From: Archilochus colubris
Lineage: Eukaryota; Chordata; Aves; Apodiformes; Trochilidae
Assembly (NCBI GenBank): GCA_023079485.1
Contig: CM041089.1
Location: forward strand, 12,787,001 to 12,851,000
Reading direction: 5' to 3'
DNA: 64,000 nt
Made by a program: the position numbers and the translations under genes. Positions 1 to 12,200 of this stretch are shown here, in pieces. The notes beneath the pieces are model-generated. The model did no database searches. It was not told where the DNA came from and saw only the letters and a program-made list of their open reading frames with translations. Positions within the stretch are counted from its first letter, which is position 1. Every line of letters starts with the position of its first letter.

Positions 1-146
1 CACCCACTGCCCAGACAGATTTGGTGGGGAATTGAGATTTGCCATGAATGTGTCCCTGTGCTTGACAACAGTGGCATGAGCTGGGAAGCCCCTGATGGAC
101 ACAAAGCTGAGAAGAGACCATCCTGGTCTTTACGGATGAGTCTTAC
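1..146 (-). other. Intron 9, donor-side part only
   Basis: Begins with the GTAAGA donor of exon 9. No acceptor or coding block matching the last SLC22A18 exon is seen in these bases, so the final exon is outside the window. Confidence 0.8.
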
Positions 147-267
147 CAGTGTCAGAGGAGGGAACAGCCTTGGTGAGGATGCTGTCAGTGATGGTGCCCA
201 GCAGGCTGAAGGCAAACACCAGAGGCACTGCAATGATGCAGTAGTGCCACACGGTCCTCATCAGGGC
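147..267 (-). CDS. SLC22A18: SLC22A18 coding exon 9 (residues 329-369): TM10
   Basis: The exon is 121 bp, with a pyrimidine-rich acceptor (AG at 268-269) and donor GTAAGA (141-146). It encodes [10 protein letters not shown], then TM10 (about 338-354, [15 protein letters not shown]) and the loop [13 protein letters not shown]. This matches DSMLIKAVSTSDTG in the human protein as I recall it. It ends with the first base of a Gly codon. The remaining TM11, TM12 and C-terminus must be in one or more exons left of position 1. Confidence 0.94.
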
Positions 268-3200
268 CTAAGGGACAGGAAAAAAATGGACCACGGATCA
301 TTAGAGAGCATAAGCAGTGGCTTTGTGGCAAGAAACAACCTAGAAAGACATTACAAGCCAAACCCATGACTTAGGTAAATTGTAAGAGCCACAAGTGATA
401 CCCCATGGCACGGCTTGGGCTGTTGCAGGGTCTCTCACAGCTCAGTGTTTTTCTGCAGCAAATTATTCCAAGAATGCAGTGCGAGTAGCAAGTGATACCC
501 TCCAATCTGGCAGCACGTTTCCCCAGAACTGCTGTGGGTATTTTTAGTGTCTGGGAATTAGTGATGTCCCCGCTTCCTCCCCCCCCCTAAGTCTTCTGTC
601 TCCTGTCCAACTCCTGAGGAAACGTGGAAGAGCAGATGCATGTGGTGTACTTCAGGAAGCCTCCATTACTTATACAAAACAGCCCAGAGAAGGCATTTCG
701 GTTCATTATCATAAGTAATTAAAACTAAACTGAGTTTGCCAAAATAAATGAGCGTGGTGCATTATGTAACACCGTACCTCTGGGATTTCTAATCCTGTTC
801 TGCTGCTTCCTTGCTAATAAATTCACCAAATTCAGTAATCTGGAATACGTCTCCTGGCCATAAGTGCACATTAGCGAGCATAATTAGGGAGAGTAATGAT
901 TCTGTTATTGCACATATTCTTAGTGGAGACATCCCTCCAGCTGTTTAAGACTGAAACAAAAGCAGTGGAGCTCCCCAAGCCGTGGGGCTCGAGCGGCTCT
1001 CAGCTCATTCCCCAGCCCTGCTGGTCAAATGAACGGATTTCTCTGGGGCATGGAAAGGAAATTCCCCCTTTCTTGCAAGTCTTCTGCCCTCACTCACATC
1101 TCAGGGGGTGTTATTGTGGCTGGAAAACATCCCTGTCACTGGTTAAGCCAGAAGTTTCTTTCTCTGGAGTTTTGTCTCCTAAGATCTGGTTCCTGCCTCT
1201 CGGCTACAGAAGATGGAGAAGCCCAGAGCCATTGCACAGTAATGACTTGGAAATACTGAGGTTTGTTCCTGGTTTCCCTCTAGACTCACACATGGCCAGG
1301 TTTCTCTCCTCGGAGGGGCTCTTTGCCTACATTTTGGTTAAGATCTAGGTACTTCTGATTAAGGAACCGGAGAACAAAGACAGAAGAACAGGTATCTGGT
1401 ACATAAACATTCAGACAGAGGGAGAATAATTACTTGCTAGGGCAAATGTCATTGCAGGACAACATTACAGACCTCATAGGAAAAAAAAGAGTTTTAACCC
1501 TCCCCTGCCTTGTACAAATTCCCTGATGGGCAGAAAAGAGCTGAGCCACCTGTGTGCCTCCTGGAAAAGCAAGGGGAATGGCTTCTTGCTCCCCTAGGAC
1601 TTGGAAAGGACTGAGCCAGACAGAGCTTGGCTTCTGCTACTCCTCACCTGCTGGGCAAGCAGCAGTCTTTTGGACCAGAACAGATCTGAAAGCAGTTGTT
1701 AGGTGAGAGAAGGCAGACCCAGGAGTTTCAGCAGACAGGCTCAGAAACTCAACGCCTGGGAAAGGCAGGGGGGAGGCAGGAGGAGGCCCAGCTGTGCCTT
1801 CAGACAAAGGGAAAAACTTCCCCATTGCAGCCGCCAAGCCCTCCCACACCCTGCCCACGTCTTCTCATCTTGCATCTGCAGATCAGAAGCCATATCTCCC
1901 CTCTTTTCCTTTTCCAGGTGTTACTGCTGAGCTCCCAGCCCACCTCTTCCCTTCCCCAGCTGCTGGGAACATCCTGCAACCTCTTCCCAGCTGTACTGCT
2001 GGCTGTCTGTCTGTCTGCTGCTGGGGCTCCCTTTCCTAAAGCACTTCAGCCCCCCCTCCCAGCAACATGCAGACAGGTTTCAGAGTGTCTCTTTCCCCCT
2101 GCTTGCACTGTCTGGGGAGGGATCTGCTTCCTTTGGAGGGGGGATGCAGGAAGGGGACAGTGGGCAGCAGGCTCCCCCAAGGGTGGCTGTGCAGGATTAA
2201 AAGCCTCATGCATTAATCTCTGCATTTGGGGTCTGCTGCTCTGACAGCCCTCATCCCCACCAAGAGCAAAAGCCACCCCAGAAAGGGATGTTTGCTCAGC
2301 AGCCCCTCTCACAGAACACTTTTTAATAAGGCATCCCCAGTGAAGAGGACCGCAGCTGCCTCTGCCTGGGAATAGTTCTCATGGGAAGTCACTGCTGACC
2401 CTTGCCCCTGAGGGCTTGTGCTGTCAGGATGCCCAGAGCCCTCCAGGCTTGCTGTAATTGCCAATTCTAAAATGATTTCCCTTCTTGATCCACCCTCCTC
2501 CATCCTCCCCCCCACACACAGAGCCAATGCAGCCTCCCCACACTGTGCATCAGCCACTGCAGGCTGTGCTGCCCCATGTGTCCCTCCACTGCTGTTCAGG
2601 CTTTATCTCCTCCCTGAAGCTCCATCCAGCTTTCCCTTTCAGTGAGACCTCAGTGCACAAAAGCCATTTACTCTATGTTACCTCTCTGCCTGATCTCCAC
2701 AGGGTCAGGCTTTGGTATGGGCACCCAATCCCAGCAGTATCTTATCCTGCTCCTGGTAGGATGTGCTTCAACCAGGCTGGGTCCAGCTTAGCCTCACCAA
2801 ATTGCTCCTGCCCAATTGCTCCAGAAAGAAGTGGTGAGCCCTTCAAAGCCCTTCCTGGATGTCCCACCCTAAGGCAGGACACCAGTCAGGTGCTCAGCCT
2901 TTCTTGAGCATCCCATCACCCTGCAACATCTCTGTGAGCCCCAAAACCCCAATGCTCCATCTGCAGAACCAACTCTTCCTCTATGTCCATCCTCCCTTCC
3001 CAGCATCATCTCAGACATACAATTTAGCCTCAGATTAGCAAAGGTGTGCAGGTGCCTCATCTTGGCTGTGTATCTGGGAACCATGATTCTCAATACCCTC
3101 CAGGATTTGGCCCTGACCTCCCCAAGGCACAGTTAAGGGAACACCAAGGATTCTACTGGCAGGAGCACCAGTGCCCCAGCAGAAAGGCTGGAGGCCAAAT

Positions 3201-6200
3201 CCTGCAGGGAACACTGAAAGCTTGACACAGCTTTGGGCCCGTGTTGCTGCTGGGGATTGGTGCACACCCTTCTTCCATCCCCAATCTTTGGGCATAGCTA
3301 TTGGTTCTCCAAGTGGAGCTGATCTGAGCAAACCTGATCCCTGACAGAGCTGCCTACATCACCCCAGTTCTCCAGTTACCATTTGGGACTGGCACCGACT
3401 GCTGTCCATGCAGCCACAACCACCAGCAGGCAACACCACTCAGCCCAAAACAGAGGAAGCAAATTAGAGCCTTGTTACCTCCTTCCCCACATCCTCTCAG
3501 CTTGGGGACATGAGGCAAAACCAAAGCCCCAGCAGAAGCACACCCAAGCTCCAGTGCCTCACGGCACCGTACAGCCAGTGATTCCCTTCTCCGTAATCTT
3601 CATTTACTTTCTGGGTAGTTCAGGAAATGCAGTCACTGACAAGACTAAGGGCACGATTTCTATGCAAATCCAGTGACTCAGGAGGGACTTTACAAGTTTC
3701 TGTGTAAGATTAATTCCTTTTTTACATCCCCATAACTATTACTCACGTGGTTCTTTATCGTTAGTCGGCGCAGGGCTTACGCTGAGGATGGTTCTGTTTG
3801 CACAGAACTTGCTCAGGAGACCTCATTCTCCTCCTCAGGACCACCCAGCAACTCTGGTGGTGGCATTTCAAGTGGCAGAGCTTGCAGCCAGGTCTCACAG
3901 ACCTTGTGCCTCTGCATTTATCAAAAGGCACCATGGGTGATTTGACTCTGAGTCTTACCATGGCCAGGCCAACGCCGGCGAAGACGAAGACACTGAGCCT
4001 GAGCAGGGTCCTCTCTGTGAAGTGAGTAGTGAGTTTTCCAACAACCAGACCCTGGACAACCTGGGAAAGAAGCAGACAAGCACTGTTAAGCAAACAGAAG
4101 TCAGAAAAATGGATTATTCCTCTGATTTTTTTTTTTTTTTTTGTAGCTCTCACTGCTCCAGGGAAGGGCTGAAAGGCAGAGTCCATTATTTTGAGAATTT
4201 TTCATCCTTGGCACAGAGCTACCCTGTAAGCTGAAAATCTTCACTTGGGAAGTTCACCTGAGGTTACCATCACTGCCTACTCACCAGCAGTGATGGAAAC
4301 TTCTTAAAGACCTGTGGAGATACAAATGAATTTTTCTAACTCATGTCATTTTTCTGAAATGCAATTGTTTTGCTCAAAGGTCTTAACTCTTGACAAGTCC
4401 TTTCATAAGCTGTAAATTCATATGCAGAGGAGGAAAATACCTCTTTTCCTGTACCTCCTCTTGCCATTATTTTCAACTGTAAATATACAAATTGGGTGGT
4501 TCATCTTTTTCAGTCAGAAATCAAGCATGACAGAGATGCTAATACCCAGGCCCAGCAGTATGTGCAGATATGAGGGATGATTTTACACATCTTAAATAAA
4601 AACTGAGAGGGGAAGGGAAGGAAGACCAATAAAATTTCAGTCTCAGGAAGCATTTAGCTTCTCCAGGACTTTTCAGAACAAAAATTCTTTGTTTGGCAGA
4701 ATGACTTCAATTTCAATGGCAGCCAATCCTAGAGAAAACCTTGGTTCTCTGCTTGTACCTGGGAGGATGCTACAGCATGCTTAACCTTGCTGAGTTTGTC
4801 CTAAAGCTGAAGTCCAAGCTCAGCTGAAAGAAGAAGAGTGCACAGTGGATAAGAAAGTTATTAAAAAGAAAAGAAACACTGCACTGTGGCAAGCAGTCCA
4901 GAAAAAGGAATTTAATTATTAAAATAAAAGGAAAAAAGTAAACAGCAAACAGCAATAGAGTGAAAATAAAGTTGGCATCAAGAAGAATAGCTGCATATTT
5001 AATATATTTCCTATACAAGTTACAGCTCAGTGGAAAACATCAAAAAATTGACTTTTCACTTTGCTTCAGAGCACAAGTAATTCCTGACATAAGGGCACAT
5101 CTCACCAAGTGGACACTTCAGTTCCCAGTAACTGCTTTTCCTGCCTCCTTTTTGTCCCTAACCTCACCCTCAGGCAGAGCTTGAGCTTTGCTCACACATG
5201 TCCAGCTGCCAGGTGATGGTGGCACAGACCCCCCTATGCAATTATGAAAATCAAAGAAACTTCCCCAAGAAAAGTGTTGGAGTGAAGGTGTTCAGTGTAA
5301 CCCAGCACTTAGTGAAGGCAAATTCCAACCCTGTGGAACAACAAGAGGAGCCAGGACCTGGCTAAGAATGTGGGAAAAAAAAAAAAAAGGGAATAACCCT
5401 TGAGAAAAGTCAGATTTAAAAGAAAAAAAAAATTAAATCTCCCTTTGCCTAAGTTTTTCCATAGCAGAGTTAAAGCTGAGAAACTGAAAATAAAAAAACC
5501 AAACCTGGGAAGGGAGTTTTCTCACCAGGTTTCTAATTCCAGTTTCCTGAGATTCAGGGTTGTATCACCCTCTGGGTGGCCTCAGGGACACTGGTGGACC
5601 ATGCAGAGAGAAAAGAAGGCTGAGAGGGGATCTTACCAATGTCTATAAATATCTGAGGGGTGGGTGTCAAGAGGATGAAGCCAATCTCTTTTCAGTGGTG
5701 CCCAGTAATAGGACAAGGAATAATGGCTTTAAACTAGGCCACAGGAAATTCCAGCTCAACAAGAGGAGAAACTTCTTTCCCCTGAGGGTGAGGGAGCACT
5801 GGACCAGGCTGCCCAGGGATGTTTTGGAGTCTCCTTCTCTTCAGGACTAAACCCCCCTGGATGTGTTCCTGGGTGGCTTGCCCTGGGTGCCCCTCTTTTT
5901 GGCAGGGGGTTGGACTAGAGGATCTCTGGAGGTCCCTTCCAGCCCCTAACACGATTCTCTGATGCTCTGGCAACGCGTGGGGTGACCTGAGTCATCCTGG
6001 CTGAAAGTTCCTCTGCGGACACAGGAGAAGGCTGATACCAGCCCTGGCAGCTCCTACTCAGGGGGTGGGTGGAGGAGGTGCTGAGCAAGGCTTCATTAAG
6101 CTGAGCACTCCTAAAAAGAAGAATCATCATTAACCTTTTGCAACTTCCCAGTCCCATCCCGGCCAGGGCCGTGCTGAGTCACAGGGGCTGGGGGCTGAGC

Positions 6201-9200
6201 CGTGTCACAGGGCATGGCCTGACTCAGAGATGGCATCACCCCAGCCCCACTTTGGCTCTGCTGAGCCACCAAAGGAAAGGAAATGCTCCTCGATTTGCCT
6301 GGACTTGAACAGCACCTTTAATCAGGAGACATTCTGCAGGTGCAGCCTGCTCCCTGCCCTTCCTTGAGTCACTGGGGTAGAGCATCAGCAATGTCCCAAA
6401 GTCCCATCTGACTGCCCAAAAAGGCTCTGTCATCAGCTGGGAACATGGGGACACAGCACCACTGCAGGTGACAAGACCTGGGGATCAGCAGAGGTCTCCA
6501 GGGTTGTCCACAGAGAGAGGTGTCCCTGGGGGACAGTTCTCCTGCCAAGCTTGGCATTCTGATGGCTTTTCCATCCCTTGGGCTGCAGCAACACAAGCAG
6601 AGGTAAAATGCCAGTGCTGAACCACCCAACTTGACAACAGGACTTTTTTTTCCAAGGAGAAGTGTCAGCTCAGGTCACCTGCTGTCCCTTCAGAGCTGAG
6701 CAGCCATCTTTGGGTTATACAGACTGCAGCCTGGTTATTTGGGCTGCTGGACTCCCTCTCCAGCATTGTCATCATAGAATCATAGAATCGACTGGGTTGG
6801 AAGGGACCTCAGAGATCATCAAGTCCAACCCTTGATTCACTACCACTGCAGTTCCCAGCCCATGGCACTGAGTGCCACATCCAGGCTCTTTTGAAATATC
6901 TCCAGACACGGAGAATCCACTACTTCCCTGGGCAGCCCATTCCAATGCCTGATCACCCTCTCCAGAAAGAAATTCTTTCTAATCTCCAACCTAAACCTCC
7001 CCTGGCACAACTTAATCATCTCCAAGTCATCCCCAATCTAGCCATGAGCCCTAGACAGGCAAGGCCCATCATCTTTATTTTGGACACTATCAAACACCTT
7101 GATTTATGCACAGGATAATGTTTCCAGTTGCTGGAAGATTTGGCCTCACTTCCAGTCTGAATTTAGCCCTGAAATCCCATTACTTCCAGCCTGCAGTTTT
7201 CCCTGGATGCACAATCCCCTGGTTTGCATGAGCAGCTGCACAGGCACCTTTGGGAAGAAGGAAGCAAAATGTGGTTTGTGTGCAGTCTCCCATGTAAGGT
7301 TTTGGATGTCAGCTGCCATTGCAAGGGGACTGCAAGGACACCCTGGATGATTTGGATGTCACCATTCCCATGGATAAGCCCTGATGGCACCAAAGAGGCA
7401 GCGATGGGATTTATCCCAATTTTTATCCCTGCTGTGGTGGTCTGGGCTTTTCTCTTGCACACAACCTCCACTTGAGCTTGACTTCGAATTTTTTTTTTTT
7501 TTTTTTTGTGACTCCTGCATTTCATTTTGCCTGGATGGTGCTTGCCTTTGTAACCTGACCTCCTTTGAAGTCGGGAAAGAGCCAGTGTACCTGGCTGGAA
7601 TGCCTTCTGTCATCAATAAACAAAAGAGAGAGGAAATTGTTTGCAAGTGAAATAACAGGCACTGCCCCTGGCTGTGTACACATGTCAGGAAAAAACAACT
7701 CATCTTTTTTCTCCTTTCCTCCCCCCCTCTCCTTCTTTAAAGGCAAATAAGTCTCCCAATAAATGCACAGGAACAGCCAAATCTCTCCATGTTGCTATGC
7801 TGGATCTCCCAAACTGGGGGTTTGTTCCACTAGTTCAGCTGATCATGCCAAAAAATCCCCTCTACCTCTATCTCTGGATTTGACTCCTGGGCAAGCTGCA
7901 GCTCCCATTTGCTCAGAGGAGCCAATTGCCTGTTTTCTTGTTAAACTCACTGGCAAATTTCAGAAATCCCTTGCAAGATGGAGCAGATATTGGCCATTTG
8001 AAGGCTGAAGGTGTTCATTTTGGATGGCAAACAGCAGCCTTTGTGGAGCAGGTAAATTCAGAAGGTTCAGAGGAGCTGTGCAGGTATGCACCTGGTCCTC
8101 TGTTCTACAGAATCTTCCACCAGCACCACTTGAAAGCCTGACAGAGCCCAGCAACAGAATTAATTCCCTTCCACCCATGAGCCTGGAAATGAAAAGCCAT
8201 GAGCAGGTTGGGGAGCAGGCCAGATAAGCAGTAGCACAGCCAAGCAGAGAAGATGCAGGGCCCCATCCTTAGCCCAAATAACATGATTCACATCAGAGGC
8301 AGCCTCCCACACACTGGACCTGTATCTCTTGCCTTTGAAATGGTGCCTGGCTGGCAGTTCCCAGGGTGAGCCCAGTGCTGGGAGACCACAGGGGGCAACA
8401 CCAATCCCAGGGGCTTTTCAACCACTTTTCAAAGTGGTGCAAAAGCTTGGGTGGGGGCAAAGGGAGGTGTTTTACTGCCAAAAAGTCCTAGAGGAGTAGT
8501 TCAGGTCTTTGCAGAGGAGCAGGAGGGTGGTGGGACTGGAAGGGGAGCTGATGAGGAGGACCAAACTGCTGAAGGCAGCACTTTGCTGAGCAGGGGGAAG
8601 AGGATTCTGTGTTTTGCAAACTCCAGCCTAATCCTTTCTTTCCCCCTCCAACCTGCCCCCTCCACAGATTTAAGTCCTTCAAAGCCAGGAAACTGAGAAC
8701 TTTCTGTTTGTTGTTGCAAGGTCCTTTCACAGAGTGGGTTTTCCCCCTAGGCATACCTGGCTGTAATTAAATCCCTGGCTCTTTAATCATCTCTTTTGCT
8801 GTGCAGGGAAAAAAAAAAAAAAAAAAGCAGCAAGAGGGACAGACTGGTGATAAGATGATACGCAATGTAAATCTCTCCTCCAGGAATCTCTCTCATCTTT
8901 TCAGGATCACTCTGTACCAACTTGTCCCTCCAGAAGCTGCACAGCTAGAGGTGGAGTTTGTATAACAATACGAATTTAAACACAGAACAGATGTCTTATG
9001 ATTTCTTGATCCTCAGGGTAATAAATATCTACCCCCTTTGTCCCACCCAGGGTTTTTGTTTGGTGCATTTTGCTTGGTGGGGTTTTTTTGGGGGGTTCTT
9101 TTTTCTTGCAGAAAAAGTTTTTAAAGGAAAGCTTCCCCCACCCCCTCCCAGGATTTGAAATCTAAGCATCAGATGTGACTTTAAATACCAATCAAAGACT

Positions 9201-12200
9201 CCAGGTATTTTGCTTCCCTAACTCTCCAGTGGCATTTTCCAATCCAGATACTCTGCCTATGGAAGTTTTCCATGCTATTGTGTTTGCAACTCCAAAAAGA
9301 GATGGAGTCCAGGCCTGCTTCTGCCCATTATTTGAATTAAATTATTTTTATAGTATTATGAAATTAATAATTCTCTGAAAGGAGATTGAATGGCATCCCT
9401 AACATTCACTGTGAGTAAAATTTCATTTACATGGCTTGGGAGATGAGAGGACTCTGGAAGCCCAGCCCTGGAGGACAGAGGGATTGCATCCCTGAAGGGC
9501 TCTCACATCTCTTGCCTGGAGACCCAGTGCTGATCAGATAAAGATACTTCAAACATATTATGAGCAAGGGAATCTCATCCACACAGGATGCCCAGTGCAA
9601 GGGTTCCTGTCCTGCTGTCTGCCTTCCTCATTTATCTCCCACCTGACTCCTCCTCCTTGTCAGCTCTTTTTCCCAGCACTATGATACAACCTTCCTGTAC
9701 ACCCTTCTCTGCCATAACCTGGCTCTGTTCTGATCCAGAACTGAGCCCCTTTCCCACTCCCCCTCACTGTGCTTAAGCCTGCCCCACACTTTCCAGCATC
9801 CTCTGCTATTAGGTGATGCTCTTTGCAATCCCCAAACAAGAAACCAGTGCCAGTCCCTGGGCCATCCTTTCAGCCAGGTTGCTGGGAAGCCCCTGTTCCC
9901 TCAGACAGGTGTTCCTACAGGAATTTCTATCACGATCTATCAGCAGATGGATTACTCTGGTCTCTGTGGGACTGGCTGGGAGCAGCAGCCATACAACCCA
10001 AGGCTTTCTGTGCAGGGCAGATGTAGCAGCAAGCTGTGCCACCAGCTCTGGGGTACTGTCCATACTCTGGGCAGCCCACTCAGCAAAGGGAAGAGGGTGC
10101 TGAGGAAGCCCCATGCCATGAGATGTGGTTATCAGGGCAATATCCATGGCCTTGCAAGGACAAACCCACCATGAACCATTCCCATATGGACAGAGCAAGA
10201 GAGCAACCAAGAGAGGTGCTCTGGGGAGCAGTGACCCAAAGCCTATGATGCTCAAAAAACCAGCCCCATGAATCTGCCTTCCAGACCTGCAGGGAACCTC
10301 TCAGGCTGGGTATGTGTGATGCCCCAAAAGTTGGGGTCATGGAGGGTCATAAAGTGACAAGACAGGACCAAGCATGATGAGGCCATTCACAAGAGGTTTT
10401 CCTCCAAGCCTGATGGAGTAGCAGTATTAAACACCAGCCAGGCAGGCTGGCAGCAAGGTCTGGTGGCTTTATTATTTTCATTTTTAAATTGGTTGGAAAC
10501 AGAAGTACTAACAGGCTGACTCCTGTTCTTACCTCTGCAGTCAGAGTGGTTCCAAAGAATGTTTATCAATATGGTGATAGGCACTCTCTCTATATAAATA
10601 TAAGTATAAATACAGATATATATATAAAAAAAGGAGGCTGAGGAGTTCCAGATGAGATCTTTCAAGAGAGATGTCTGAATGAGCAGGGCAGCTAACAAAC
10701 AACCATCCTCCACCAGCAAATGTGGCAAACACCTTGGCTCCTCCATGGGTAGTGATCCCTGCTCTTCTCCCCACAAAAAAATGCTGTTTGAGATACTGAA
10801 GACAAAGCACTTGAGCTGCCTACTGAAAACTAGGTGGACTGATCCAAAGCCATTCAATATCTCCTCTCTTGGTGCTCTGCAGCTGGCTTGAACAGAGAAG
10901 GAATGGTGAAAAACAAAGATGTTTAGAGTACATGGGCTGCTTCTCACCACAGAAGGTTAAATGAGGCTGAGAAGCTGAAAAATTAGGTTAAGCAATTGGA
11001 GCATAACTTCCTTGGGGTGGGAGAGGAAAGCAGGAAGAAACCAGTGCTTTTCAAAGCATCCTGGGATTGAGGATCAGGCTGGGAAAGAGGGTTGCAGCAT
11101 CATCTGTTCAAGAGGAAGATGTTTGTTTTGAGAACATTTCATTAAAACCCTAGAAACTGCAGTAACACAAAGAAATAATACTTCTAAAAAATGAGGGGAA
11201 TCAGCAAACCAGGCAATGCTTTTGTCAGCACACGACTTCCATTTACTTCCAGCAGCTGAGCAAAGGGCTCAGCTAAACCTTGCATCTCTAAAGCTGCTCA
11301 GTGCACACAAAAGCTTTGTTTTCCAGAAATTTTTTTTCTGCCCTTGTACTCAGCCCTGGTGAGGCCACAGCTTGAGTCCTGTGTCCAGTTCCGGGCCCCT
11401 CACTTTAGGAAGGATATCAAGGTCCTGGAGCAGGTCCAAAGGAGGCAACTGGGCTGGTGAAGGGACTCGAGCACAGATCCTCTGAGGAGAGGCTGAGGGA
11501 GCTGGGGGTGTTGAGGCTGGAGAAGAGGAGGCTCAGGGGAGACCTCATCACTCTCTGCAACTCCCTGAAAGGAGGTTGGAGCCAGGGGGGGGTTGGGCTC
11601 TTTTCCCAGGCAACTCTCAGCAAGACAAGAGGGCAGGGTCTCAAGCTGTGCCAGGGGAGGTTTAGGTTGGAGATTAGAAAGAATTTCTTTCTGGAGAGGG
11701 TGATCAGGCATTGGAATGGGCTGCCCAGGGAAGTAGTGGATTCTCCGTGTCTGGAGATATTTCAAAAGAGCCTGGATGTGGCACTGAGTGCCATGGGCTG
11801 GGAACTGCAGCAGTAGTGGATCAAGGGTTGGACTTGATGATCTCTGAGGTCCCTTCCAACCCAGCCAATTCTATGATTCTATGATTAAAAAAAAAAAAGA
11901 AAAAAAAAGTACTGGGACACAGCATGGGACATCTCAGCTGTCCCCACTCTGCAGCTGCCCAGGCCCTGTGCTCAGTGTCCACATTTAAATCAAATGGGAC
12001 ATGGTTCAATTCTTATTTTCCTCTTCATTTCTTGTGCTGTCCACTCCCAGCTATAGAAGTCATTAAACATGGACCAATTTTTTAGGGGGAGGACACACAC
12101 ATTTCCTCTAACAGGAGGCTCAGAGCAAGTCCAGGAGAATGGGAAAACCCCCCCAATGTCCTCCAGAAAGGCAAACTAAGGAATGAGAAATGAAAGCTGA

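Noticed and set aside
1696..2244. 182-codon plus-strand ORF in intron 8
   Set aside because: Pyrimidine-rich intron translated as Leu/Pro/Ser. Three overlapping frames are equally open.
10387..10950. 187-codon minus-strand ORF in intron 7
   Set aside because: Contains a Tyr/Ile repeat from the AT-rich patch at 10589-10632. No recognisable protein.
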